A DNA stretch of 64,000 nucleotides from Primulina eburnea. Its lineage: Eukaryota > Streptophyta > Magnoliopsida > Lamiales > Gesneriaceae. The notes below the pieces were generated by a model. It searched no databases. It saw only the letters and a program-made list of their open reading frames with translations, and was not told the DNA's origin. Shown here one piece after another: positions 48,701 through 60,700 of this stretch. Every line of letters starts with the position of its first letter. The stretch's first letter is position 1. Both the position numbers and the translations under genes were made by a program. The stretch lies in contig NW_027330822.1 in the NCBI RefSeq assembly GCF_022965805.1, forward strand, positions 62,001 to 126,000, in the 5' to 3' direction.

Positions 48701-50156
48701 TCCAGGCACCTTGCTCGTCTTTCAGCGTTGGTTCTTCGATCTTCTTGACGGACAGGATTCGTAGAGAGCAGTCGACTGATGTTCGTTGACAGAGTTGAGA
48801 GATAGAGCAGAGATTAGAGGTAATTCAGAGTTCGCCTTGAATGGTGATGGTTTGGTGACTTTCAGAGGTCGTATTTGTGTTCCTCTGGTGACGATATTCG
48901 TAGAGATATTCTGACAGAGGCTCATACCGCACCTTATTCGATTCATCCAGGCAGTACGAAGATGTATCAGGATCTTCGTCGACTCTACTGGTGGCCAGGT
49001 ATGAAAAGGATGTTGCCGTGTTCATTTCTCAGTGTCTTACTTGTCAGCAGGTGAAGATTGAGCACAAGAGACCTGCTGGGACATTGTTGTGTTGCCGATT
49101 CCTCAGTGGAAGTGGGAGCATATTACGATGGATTTCGTGACTGGTCTTCCCAGAGTGCAGAGAGGTTTCAATTCTATTTGGGTTATCGTTGATCTATTGA
49201 CTAAGTCAGCGCATTTTCTTCCAGTCAGACGACGTATTCGATGAATCAAGTATGCCAAGGACTACTTTGGCAGAGATTGTCAGACTTCATGGTGTCCCTG
49301 TGTCGATCGTGTCTGATCGTGACCCTAGATTTACTTCAGAGTTTTGGAAGAGTTTGCACAGAGCTATGGGTTCGCGGTTACATTCAGTACAGCCTATCAT
49401 CCTCAGAGTGATGGTCAGTCAGAGAGAGTCATTCAGTCCTTGCGGATATGCTCAGAGCGTGTATATAGACTTTCCAGGTAGCTGGGATTCTTTGTGCCTT
49501 TGGTTGAGTTCACTTATAATAATAGCTACCAGGCGACGATGGCATGGCACCGTATGAGGCACTTTATGGCAGGAAGGTGCAGATCTCCCTGTGATTGGGA
49601 CGAGGTTGGTGAGAGGAAGTGGGGACCAGAGTTGGTCCAGCAGACTGCTGATTTGTTGCTGTTATCAGAGAAAGGATGAAGACTGCCCAGTCCAGACAGA
49701 AGAGCTATGCAGAGTGTTCGTCGTAGACCTTTGCAGTTCGAGGTTGGGACCATTATTCTGAAGATAGCACCTCTCAAGGGTGTGATGAGATTTGGTAAGA
49801 AGGGCAGAGTTGAGTCCTAGATTTATTGGTCCATTCGAGATTTGGACAAGTTGGTGACAGAGCCTACAGATTAGCCCTACTCCAGATCTTGACAGATTCA
49901 TAATGTGTTTCACTGTTTCGATGCTCAGGAAGTATGTTGCAGATCCTTCCCATGTTCTTCGCCATGAGCCATGGGACTTGACGCCGATTTGACGTATCAA
50001 GAGATTCCGATTCAGATTTTGGATCGCACAGTTAGAGTTCTGAGGAACAAAGAGATGGCATTGTCAAAGTTCTTGGAGGAACCATTTGATAGAGGAGGCT
50101 ACGTGGAACCAGAGGATGAGAGGAGAGAGAAGTACCTGAGTTGGTTCGTGCCGTGA
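45782..50156 (+). pseudogene. Element 3 gag-pol, disrupted by many frameshifts
   Basis: It is collinear with the intact 4431-bp frame of Element 2 but 4375 bp long, a net loss of 56 bases made up of many small indels. The start already has an extra base ('atgtcctcc'). Recognisable pieces in different frames are: the Gag zinc knuckle ([14 protein letters not shown]) and protease DTG within 46600-47010; reverse transcriptase with KTAFWTRYG within 47441-47866; RNase [11 protein letters not shown] within 48408-48608; integrase SDRDPRF within 49252-49557; and the shared terminal TGA at 50154-50156. No functional product is possible as written. The pattern of indels without matching substitutions is unlike normal decay. 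Confidence 0.9.
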
Positions 50157-50182
50157 CGTCAATTTCGCGGACGAAATTCCCT

Positions 50183-50196
50183 TAAGGGGGGGAGAT
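50183..50196 (+). promoter_or_regulatory. Element 3 polypurine tract
   Basis: TAAGGGGGGGAGAT is identical to the tract of Element 2 and abuts the right LTR. Confidence 0.85.
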
Positions 50197-51528
50197 TGTA
50201 ATAGCCGAGCCCGGTGTACGGTACGATTTAAGTTTCGTTTGTTTTTGGGATATTTGATTAGATGTTCAGAGTTGTATTTTTGGGCTATAGTAGTTGTTAG
50301 TTTTATTGTCTTGAGGTATTAGATGATGTTGGTTTCGTTTCTATTCTCAGCGTTGCGTTGATTTTTTTGTTGCATGGGAATAGTGTTGTGCCGTGAGCAC
50401 ACACGCACCCGCGGCGGTGTGGTGGAGCCGCCCCGCGGTGAGACCGACACGCAGCTGTTTTGCAGTGCCGCACCCGCGCGTGTTCGTGTTCCAGAATTTT
50501 GAGATTGCCGAACATAGCTAGCACCCCGGTCCTTGTGTTGGCGCACCCGCGGTGAAGGTAGGTCGAGTTTTTAAGCTACTTTTGGAGTGGTTGGCCATGC
50601 TTTTTCCTTTCTTCTCTCTCATTCTCGACATTTCTCTCTCTCCATTTTTAGGGTTTTGGTCATTTCTTTCACTTCCTATCTTCGATTCAAGCGTTTGTTT
50701 TGGAATTTCGACTTGAGTTCGACGTTCTCCTTGGTGCTAGGAAGCTTGGGTAGTTTTTGGTGCGATTCTGTTAAGGTTGTAAATTAAGAGTTGTTTAGAT
50801 TGGTTGTTTAAGTGGATTTATGGATTATTTAGCTTGTAATCTTGGATATTTAGTTGATATTGGTGTTATTTGTGGATTATTTGTTGTAGGTGGTGATCAA
50901 GAGCTAAGTTGAGGTGTTTGTTGTGGTTTGTAAGTGGAAATTCATTCCTTTTGCTCACATGATTTTATATGTATGTGTTTTCAAAGAGTTTATTGTGTTA
51001 TTCCCTTTCATTTGATCCATAGTATGTATTGTTTATATGTATTGGAGGCATTGATGTCCATTTTGATTAAAGGGAATACAAAGAGATATATAGAGTTCAA
51101 GTGATTGTTAAAACCAGAGAGAGTTTTAAATGTTTTCGGATTGATAAATACATAGTCAGAGATTGCATGCATATAGATGAACATCGCCCAGAGGCTTATA
51201 TCCCTCAGAGTTATCGGTATTTATATCGATTTGGGATACGAGCAACCCCAGAGCAGAGATACTATTGATATCAATCCCCAGAGCAAAAGAGAAATACCAT
51301 CATATTTATATGCTATTGCTATTTATGCATATTCAGCGTTTAAATTCAGAGTGATGGATTTATGATTTCAAATAGAGTTTTTCAGAGTTTGTTCATTGTT
51401 TATAACAGTTTCACTGCTGAGATTTATTCTCATTTCAGTTATTGTCATGTTGATGAGATCAGAGTGGTGCCTCAGGGACTGTTGACTGTTGTGGGGGTCA
51501 TTATGCCATACACGTTGTAAGGAGGATT
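50197..51528 (+). repeat. Element 3 right LTR, truncated (~1332 bp)
   Basis: It begins TGTAATAGCC and follows 34065-35402 with many indels as far as 'ggaggatt'. It then passes without a boundary into satellite-like text. The final ~170 bp and the GTGTCACA end are absent. Confidence 0.85.
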
Positions 51529-51757
51529 ATGCTTCAAACATTAGGATGTTTCTTAGAGAAGTTAGGTTGCATGTCATTTAAGGACTATTGATTTCTTGCG
51601 ATGTTAATTTCTTTAGTTCTGTTTGTAATTTTGGCTAAACTTGGCAAAAAAATGTTGTTTTCTACTACTTGTCATGCTCAAACGGATGGACAAACTGTAG
51701 TTGTCAATAGAACTTTGGGAACACTTTTGCGTGTTATTCTTAAAAAGAACTTGGATT
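51529..51757 (+). other. Blended LTR/satellite junction
   Basis: The text mixes two sources. 'atgcttcaaacatt..tcttagagaag..aggttgcatg' is satellite, but it continues 'tcatttaaggactattg', where 'gtcattta' fits the LTR word at about 35441 at nearly the right distance and 'aggactattg' is satellite again. Clean satellite resumes at about 51660. A biological breakpoint would switch once; this switches back and forth, as a consensus of two read populations would. Confidence 0.65.
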
Positions 51758-54700
51758 GACATTTCTATGGACTTTATTTTGGGGTTGCCTAGGACTAAGA
51801 AGGGGAGGGATTCTATTTTTGTTGTTGTGGATAGATTCTCTAAGATGGCACATTTTATAGCTTGTCATAAAACCGATGATGCTTCAAACATTGCGGATTT
51901 GTTCTTTAGAGAAGTCGTTAGGTTGCATGGCATGCCTAGGACTATTGTTTCTGGTCGCGATGTTAAATTCTTGAGTTACTTTTGGAAGACTTTATGGGCT
52001 AAACTTGGCACAAAATTGTTGTTTTCTACTACTTGTCATGCTCAAACGGATGGACAAACTGTAGTTGTCAATAGAACTTTGGGAACACTTTTGCGTGTTA
52101 TTCTTAAAAAGAACTTGGATTGACATTTCTATGGACTTTATTTTGGGGTTGCCTAGGACTAAGAAGGGGAGGGATTCTATTTTTGTTGTTGTGGATAGAT
52201 TCTCTAAGATGGCACATTTTATAGCTTGTCATAAAACCGATGATGCTTCAAACATTGCGGATTTGTTCTTTAGAGAAGTCGTTAGGTTGCATGGCATGCC
52301 TAGGACTATTGTTTCTGGTCGCGATGTTAAATTCTTGAGTTACTTTTGGAAGACTTTATGGGCTAAACTTGGCACAAAATTGTTGTTTTCTACTACTTGT
52401 CATGCTCAAACGGATGGACAAACTGTAGTTGTCAATAGAACTTTGGGAACACTTTTGCGTGTTATTCTTAAAAAGAACTTGGATTGACATTTCTATGGAC
52501 TTTATTTTGGGGTTGCCTAGGACTAAGAAGGGGAGGGATTCTATTTTTGTTGTTGTGGATAGATTCTCTAAGATGGCACATTTTATAGCTTGTCATAAAA
52601 CCGATGATGCTTCAAACATTGCGGATTTGTTCTTTAGAGAAGTCGTTAGGTTGCATGGCATGCCTAGGACTATTGTTTCTGGTCGCGATGTTAAATTCAT
52701 GAGTTACTTTTGGAAGACTTTATGGGCTAAACTTGGCACAAAATTGTTGTTTTCTACTACTTGTCATGCTCAAACGGATGGACAAACTGTAGTTGTCAAT
52801 AGAACTTTGGGAACACTTTTGCGTGCTATTCTTAAAAAGAACTTGGATTGACATTTCTATGGACTTTATTTTGGGGTTGCCTAGGACTAAGAAGGGGAGG
52901 GATTCTATTTTTGTTGTTGTGGATAGATTCTCTAAGATGGCACATTTTATAGCTTGTCATAAAACCGATGATGCTTCAAACATTGCGGATTTGTTCTTTA
53001 GAGAAGTCGCTAGGTTGCATGGCATGCCTAGGACTATTGTTTCTGGTCGCGATGTTAAATTCTTGAGTTACTTTTGGAATACTTTATGGGCTAAACTTGG
53101 CACAAAATTGTTGTTTTCTACTACTTGTCATGCTCAAACGGATGGACAAACTGTAGTTGTCAATAGAACTTTGGGAACACTTTTGCGTGCTTATTCTTAA
53201 AAAGAACTTGGATTGACATTTCTATGGACTTTATTTTGGGGTTGCCTAGGACTAAGAAGGGGAGGGATTCTATTTTTGTTGTTGTGGATAGATTCTCTAA
53301 GATGGCACATTTTATAGCTTGTCATAAAACCGATGATGCTTCAAACATTGCGGATTTGTTCTTTAGAGAAGTCGTTAGGTTGCATGGCATGCCTAGGACT
53401 ATTGTTTCTGGTCGCGATGTTAAATTCTTGAGTTACTTTTGGAAGACTTTATGGGCTAAACTTGGCACAAAATTGTTGTTTTCTACTACTTGTCATGCTC
53501 AAACGGATGGACAAACTGTAGTTGTCAATAGAACTTTGGGAACACTTTTGCGTGTTATTCTTAAAAAGAACTTGGATTGACATTTCTATGGACTTTATTT
53601 TGGGGTTGCCTAGGACTAAGAAGGGGAGGGATTCTATTTTTGTTGTTGTGGATAGATTCTCTAAGATGGCACATTTTATAGCTTGTCATAAAACCGATGA
53701 TGCTTCAAACATTGCGGATTTGTTCTTTAGAGAAGTCGTTAGGTTGCATGGCATGCCTAGGACTATTGTTTCTGGTCGCGATGTTAAATTCTTGAGTTAC
53801 TTTTGGAAGACTTTATGGGCTAAACTTGGCACAAAATTGTTGTTTTCTACTACTTGTCATGCTCAAACGGATGGACAAACTGTAGTTGTCAATAGAACTT
53901 TGGGAACACTTTTGCGTGTTATTCTTAAAAAGAACTTGGATTGACATTTCTATGGACTTTATTTTGGGGTTGCCTAGGACTAAGAAGGGGAGGGATTCTA
54001 TTTTTGTTGTTGTGGATAGATTCTCTAAGATGGCACATTTTATAGCTTGTCATAAAACCGATGATGCTTCAAACATTGCGGATTTGTTCTTTAGAGAAGT
54101 CGTTAGGTTGCATGGCATGCCTAGGACTATTGATTCTGGTCGCGATGTTAAATTCTTGAGTTACTTTTGGAATACTTTATGGGCTAAACTTGGCACAAAA
54201 TTGTTGTTTTCTACTACTTGTCATGCTCAAACGGATGGACAAACTGAAGTTGTCAATAGAACTTTGGGAACACTTTTGCGTGCTATTCTTAAAAAGAACT
54301 TGGATTGACATTTCTATGGACTTTATTTTGGGGTTGCCTAGGACTAAGAAGGGGAGGGATTCTATTTTTGTTGTTGTGGATAGATTCTCTAAGATGGCAC
54401 ATTTTATAGCTTGTCATAAAACCGATGATGCTTCAAACATTGCGGATTTGTTCTTTAGAGAAGTCGTTAGGTTGCATGGCATGCCTAGGACTATTGATTC
54501 TGGTCGCGATGTTAAATTCTTGAGTTACTTTTGGAATACTTTATGGGCTAAACTTGGCACAAAATTGTTGTTTTCTACTACTTGTCATGCTCAAACGGAT
54601 GGACAAACTGTAGTTGTCAATAGAACTTTGGGAACACTTTTGCGTGTTATTCTTAAAAAGAACTTGGATTGACATTTCTATGGACTTTATTTTGGGGTTG

Positions 54701-57700
54701 CCTAGGACTAAGAAGGGGAGGGATTCTATTTTTGTTGTTGTGGATAGATTCTCTAAGATGGCACATTTTATAGCTTGTCATAAAACCGATGATGCTTCAA
54801 ACATTGCGGATTTGTTCTTTAGAGAAGTCGTTAGGTTGCATGGCATGCCTAGGACTATTGTTTCTGGTCGCGATGTTAAATTCTTGAGTTACTTTTGAAG
54901 ACTTTATGGGCTAAACTTGGCACAAAATTGTTGTTTTCTACTACTTGTCATGCTCAAACGGATGGACAAACTGTAGTTGTCAATAGAACTTTGGGAACAC
55001 TTTTGCGTGTTATTCTTAAAAAGAACTTGGATTGACATTTCTATGGACTTTATTTTGGGGTTGCCTAGGACTAAGAAGGGGAGGGATTCTATTTTTGTTG
55101 TTGTGGATAGATTCTCTAAGATGGCACATTTTATAGCTTGTCATAAAACCGATGATGCTTCAAACATTGCGGATTTGTTCTTTAGAGAAGTCGTTAGGTT
55201 GCATGGCATGCCTAGGACTATTGTTTCTGGTCGCGATGTTAAATTCTTGAGTTACTTTTGGAAGACTTTATGGGCTAAACTTGGCACAAAATTGTTGTTT
55301 TCTACTACTTGTCATGCTCAAACGGATGGACAAACTGTAGTTGTCAATAGAACTTTGGGAACACTTTTGCGTGCTATTCTTAAAAAGAACTTGGATTGAC
55401 ATTTCTATGGACTTTATTTTGGGGTTGCCTAGGACTAAGAAGGGGAGGGATTCTATTTTTGTTGTTGTGGATAGATTCTCTAAGATGGCACATTTTATAG
55501 CTTGTCATAAAACCGATGATGCTTCAAACATTGCGGATTTGTTCTTTAGAGAAGTCGTTAGGTTGCATGGCATGCCTAGGACTATTGTTTCTGGTCGCGA
55601 TGTTAAATTCTTGAGTTACTTTTGGAAGACTTTATGGGCTAAACTTGGCACAAAATTGTTGTTTTCTACTACTTGTCATGCTCAAACGGATGGACAAACT
55701 GTAGTTGTCAATAGAACTTTGGGAACACTTTTGCGTGCTATTCTTAAAAAGAACTTGGATTGACATTTCTATGGACTTTATTTTGGGGTTGCCTAGGACT
55801 AAGAAGGGGAGGGATTCTATTTTTGTTGTTGTGGATAGATTCTCTAAGATGGCACATTTTATAGCTTGTCATAAAACCGATGATGCTTCAAACATTGCGG
55901 ATTTGTTCTTTAGAGAAGTCGTTAGGTTGCATGGCATGCCTAGGACTATTGTTTCTGGTCGCGATGTTAAATTCTTGAGTTACTTTTGGAATACTTTATG
56001 GGCTAAACTTGGCACAAAATTGTTGTTTTCTACTACTTGTCATGCTCAAACGGATGGACAAACTGAAGTTGTCAATAGAACTTTGGGAACACTTTTGCGT
56101 GCTATTCTTAAAAAGAACTTGGATTGACATTTCTATGGACTTTATTTTGGGGTTGCCTAGGACTAAGAAGGGGAGGGATTCTATTTTTGTTGTTGTGGAT
56201 AGATTCTCTAAGATGGCACATTTTATAGCTTGTCATAAAACCGATGATGCTTCAAACATTGCGGATTTGTTCTTTAGAGAAGTCGCTAGGTTGCATGGCA
56301 TGCCTAGGACTATTGATTTCTGGTCGCGATGTTAAATTCTTGAGTTACTTTTGGAATACTTTATGGGCTAAACTTGGCACAAAATTGTTGTTTTCTACTA
56401 CTTGTCATGCTCAAACGGATGGACAAACTGTAGTTGTCAATAGAACTTTGGGAACACTTTTGCGTGTTATTCTTAAAAAGAACTTGGATTGACATTTCTA
56501 TGGACTTTATTTTGGGGTTGCCTAGGACTAAGAAGGGGAGGGATTCTATTTTTGTTGTTGTGGATAGATTCTCTAAGATGGCACATTTTATAGCTTGTCA
56601 TAAAACCGATGATGCTTCAAACATTGCGGATTTGTTCTTTAGAGAAGTCGCTAGGTTGCATGGCATGCCTAGGACTATTGTTTCTGGTCGCGATGTTAAA
56701 TTCTTGAGTTACTTTTGGAATACTTTATGGGCTAAACTTGGCACAAAATTGTTGTTTTCTACTACTTGTCATGCTCAAACGGATGGACAAACTGTAGTTG
56801 TCAATAGAACTTTGGGAACACTTTTGCGTGTTATTCTTAAAAAGAACTTGGATTGACATTTCTATGGACTTTATTTTGGGGTTGCCTAGGACTAAGAAGG
56901 GGAGGGATTCTATTTTTGTTGTTGTGGATAGATTCTCTAAGATGGCACATTTTATAGCTTGTCATAAAACCGATGATGCTTCAAACATTGCGGATTTGTT
57001 CTTTAGAGAAGTCGTTAGGTTGCATGGCATGCCTAGGACTATTGATTCTGGTCGCGATGTTAAATTCTTGAGTTACTTTTGGAATACTTTATGGGCTAAA
57101 CTTGGCACAAAATTGTTGTTTTCTACTACTTGTCATGCTCAAACGGATGGACAAACTGTAGTTGTCAATAGAACTTTGGGAACACTTTTGCGTGTTATTC
57201 TTAAAAAGAACTTGGATTGACATTTCTATGGACTTTATTTTGGGGTTGCCTAGGACTAAGAAGGGGAGGGATTCTATTTTTGTTGTTGTGGATAGATTCT
57301 CTAAGATGGCACATTTTATAGCTTGTCATAAAACCGATGATGCTTCAAACATTGCGGATTTGTTCTTTAGAGAAGTCGCTAGGTTGCATGGCATGCCTAG
57401 GACTATTGATTCTGGTCGCGATGTTAAATTCTTGAGTTACTTTTGGAATACTTTATGGGCTAAACTTGGCACAAAATTGTTGTTTTCTACTACTTGTCAT
57501 GCTCAAACGGATGGACAAACTGTAGTTGTCAATAGAACTTTGGGAACACTTTTGCGTGTTATTCTTAAAAAGAACTTGGATTGACATTTCTATGGACTTT
57601 ATTTTGGGGTTGCCTAGGACTAAGAAGGGGAGGGATTCTATTTTTGTTGTTGTGGATAGATTCTCTAAGATGGCACATTTTATAGCTTGTCATAAAACCG

Positions 57701-60700
57701 ATGATGCTTCAAACATTGCGGATTTGTTCTTTAGAGAAGTCGTTAGGTTGCATGGCATGCCTAGGACTATTGTTTCTGGTCGCGATGTTAAATTCTTGAG
57801 TTACTTTTGGAAGACTTTATGGGCTAAACTTGGCACAAAATTGTTGTTTTCTACTACTTGTCATGCTCAAACGGATGGACAAACTGTAGTTGTCAATAGA
57901 ACTTTGGGAACACTTTGCGTGCTATTCTTAAAAAGAACTTGGATTGACATTTCTATGGACTTTATTTTGGGGTTGCCTAGGACTAAGAAGGGGAGGGATT
58001 CTATTTTTGTTGTTGTGGATAGATTCTCTAAGATGGCACATTTTATAGCTTGTCATAAAACCGATGATGCTTCAAACATTGCGGATTTGTTCTTTAGAGA
58101 AGTCGTTAGGTTGCATGGCATGCCTAGGACTATTGTTTCTGGTCGCGATGTTAAATTCTTGAGTTACTTTTGGAATACTTTATGGGCTAAACTTGGCACA
58201 AAATTGTTGTTTTCTACTACTTGTCATGCTCAAACGGATGGACAAACTGTAGTTGTCAATAGAACTTTGGGAACACTTTTGCGTGCTTATTCTTAAAAAG
58301 AACTTGGATTGACATTTCTATGGACTTTATTTTGGGGTTGCCTAGGACTAAGAAGGGGAGGGATTCTATTTTTGTTGTTGTGGATAGATTCTCTAAGATG
58401 GCACATTTTATAGCTTGTCATAAAACCGATGATGCTTCAAACATTGCGGATTTGTTCTTTAGAGAAGTCGTTAGGTTGCATGGCATGCCTAGGACTATTG
58501 TTTCTGGTCGCGATGTTAAATTCTTGAGTTACTTTTGGAAGACTTTATGGGCTAAACTTGGCACAAAATTGTTGTTTTCTACTACTTGTCATGCTCAAAC
58601 GGATGGACAAACTGTAGTTGTCAATAGAACTTTGGGAACACTTTTGCGTGCTTATTCTTAAAAAGAACTTGGATTGACATTTCTATGGACTTTATTTTGG
58701 GGTTGCCTAGGACTAAGAAGGGGAGGGATTCTATTTTTGTTGTTGTGGATAGATTCTCTAAGATGGCACATTTTATAGCTTGTCATAAAACCGATGATGC
58801 TTCAAACATTGCGGATTTGTTCTTTAGAGAAGTCGTTAGGTTGCATGGCATGCCTAGGACTATTGTTTCTGGTCGCGATGTTAAATTCTTGAGTTACTTT
58901 TGGAATACTTTATGGGCTAAACTTGGCACAAAATTGTTGTTTTCTACTACTTGTCATGCTCAAACGGATGGACAAACTGTAGTTGTCAATAGAACTTTGG
59001 GAACACTTTTGCGTGTTATTCTTAAAAAGAACTTGGATTGACATTTCTATGGACTTTATTTTGGGGTTGCCTAGGACTAAGAAGGGGAGGGATTCTATTT
59101 TTGTTGTTGTGGATAGATTCTCTAAGATGGCACATTTTATAGCTTGTCATAAAACCGATGATGCTTCAAACATTGCGGATTTGTTCTTTAGAGAAGTCGC
59201 TAGGTTGCATGGCATGCCTAGGACTATTGTTTCTGGTCGCGATGTTAAATTCTTGAGTTACTTTTGGAATACTTTATGGGCTAAACTTGGCACAAAATTG
59301 TTGTTTTCTACTACTTGTCATGCTCAAACGGATGGACAAACTGTAGTTGTCAATAGAACTTTGGGAACACTTTTGCGTGTTATTCTTAAAAAGAACTTGG
59401 ATTGACATTTCTATGGACTTTATTTTGGGGTTGCCTAGGACTAAGAAGGGGAGGGATTCTATTTTTGTTGTTGTGGATAGATTCTCTAAGATGGCACATT
59501 TTATAGCTTGTCATAAAACCGATGATGCTTCAAACATTGCGGATTTGTTCTTTAGAGAAGTCGTTAGGTTGCATGGCATGCCTAGGACTATTGTTTCTGG
59601 TCGCGATGTTAAATTCTTGAGTTACTTTTGAAGACTTTATGGGCTAAACTTGGCACAAAATTGTTGTTTTCTACTACTTGTCATGCTCAAACGGATGGAC
59701 AAACTGTAGTTGTCAATAGAACTTTGGGAACACTTTTGCGTGCTATTCTTAAAAAGAACTTGGATTGACATTTCTATGGACTTTATTTTGGGGTTGCCTA
59801 GGACTAAGAAGGGGAGGGATTCTATTTTTGTTGTTGTGGATAGATTCTCTAAGATGGCACATTTTATATCTTGTCATAAAACCGATGATGCTTCAAACAT
59901 TGCGGATTTGTTCTTTAGAGAAGTCGTTAGGTTGCATGGCATGCCTAGGACTATTGTTTCTGGTCGCGATGTTAAATTCTTGAGTTACTTTTGGAATACT
60001 TTATGGGCTAAACTTGGCACAAAATTGTTGTTTTCTACTACTTGTCATGCTCAAACGGATGGACAAACTGTAGTTGTCAATAGAACTTTGGGAACACTTT
60101 TGCGTGCTATTCTTAAAAAGAACTTGGATTGACATTTCTATGGACTTTATTTTGGGGTTGCCTAGGACTAAGAAGGGGAGGGATTCTATTTTTGTTGTTG
60201 TGGATAGATTCTCTAAGATGGCACATTTTATAGCTTGTCATAAAACCGATGATGCTTCAAACATTGCGGATTTGTTCTTTAGAGAAGTCGTTAGGTTGCA
60301 TGGCATGCCTAGGACTATTGTTTCTGGTCGCGATGTTAAATTCTTGAGTTACTTTTGGAAGACTTTATGGGCTAAACTTGGCACAAAATTGTTGTTTTCT
60401 ACTACTTGTCATGCTCAAACGGATGGACAAACTGTAGTTGTCAATAGAACTTTGGGAACACTTTTGCGTGTTATTCTTAAAAAGAACTTGGATTGACATT
60501 TCTATGGACTTTATTTTGGGGTTGTCCTAGGACTAAGAAGGGGAGGGATTCTATTTTTGTTGTTGTGGATAGATTCTCTAAGATGGCACATTTTATAGCT
60601 TGTCATAAAACCGATGATGCTTCAAACATTGCGGATTTGTTCTTTAGAGAAGTCGTTAGGTTGCATGGCATGCCTAGGACTATTGTTTCTGGTCGCGATG

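Larger units (their letters stand above)
44195..51528 (+). mobile_element. Element 3: indel-ridden, right-truncated copy of Element 2
   Basis: It has the same layout and orientation as Element 2 (LTR, primer site, gag-pol, polypurine tract, LTR) and the same wording, but with dozens of single-base gains and losses and few substitutions. There is no target duplication, and the last ~170 bp of the right LTR are missing. It carries Element 2's LTR-specific variants: A at 44355 in the left LTR (as 28150) and G at 50405 in the right (as 34267). It also has the TAFWTRYG codon change. A separate insertion would not share these, so it is a duplicate of Element 2, either a real segmental copy or an assembly artefact. 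Confidence 0.88.

Noticed and set aside
44195..51528. Element 3 as an old, independently inserted and decayed element
   Set aside because: It shares both LTR-specific variants and left-flank variants with Element 2, has no target duplication, and shows indels without the substitutions expected from age.
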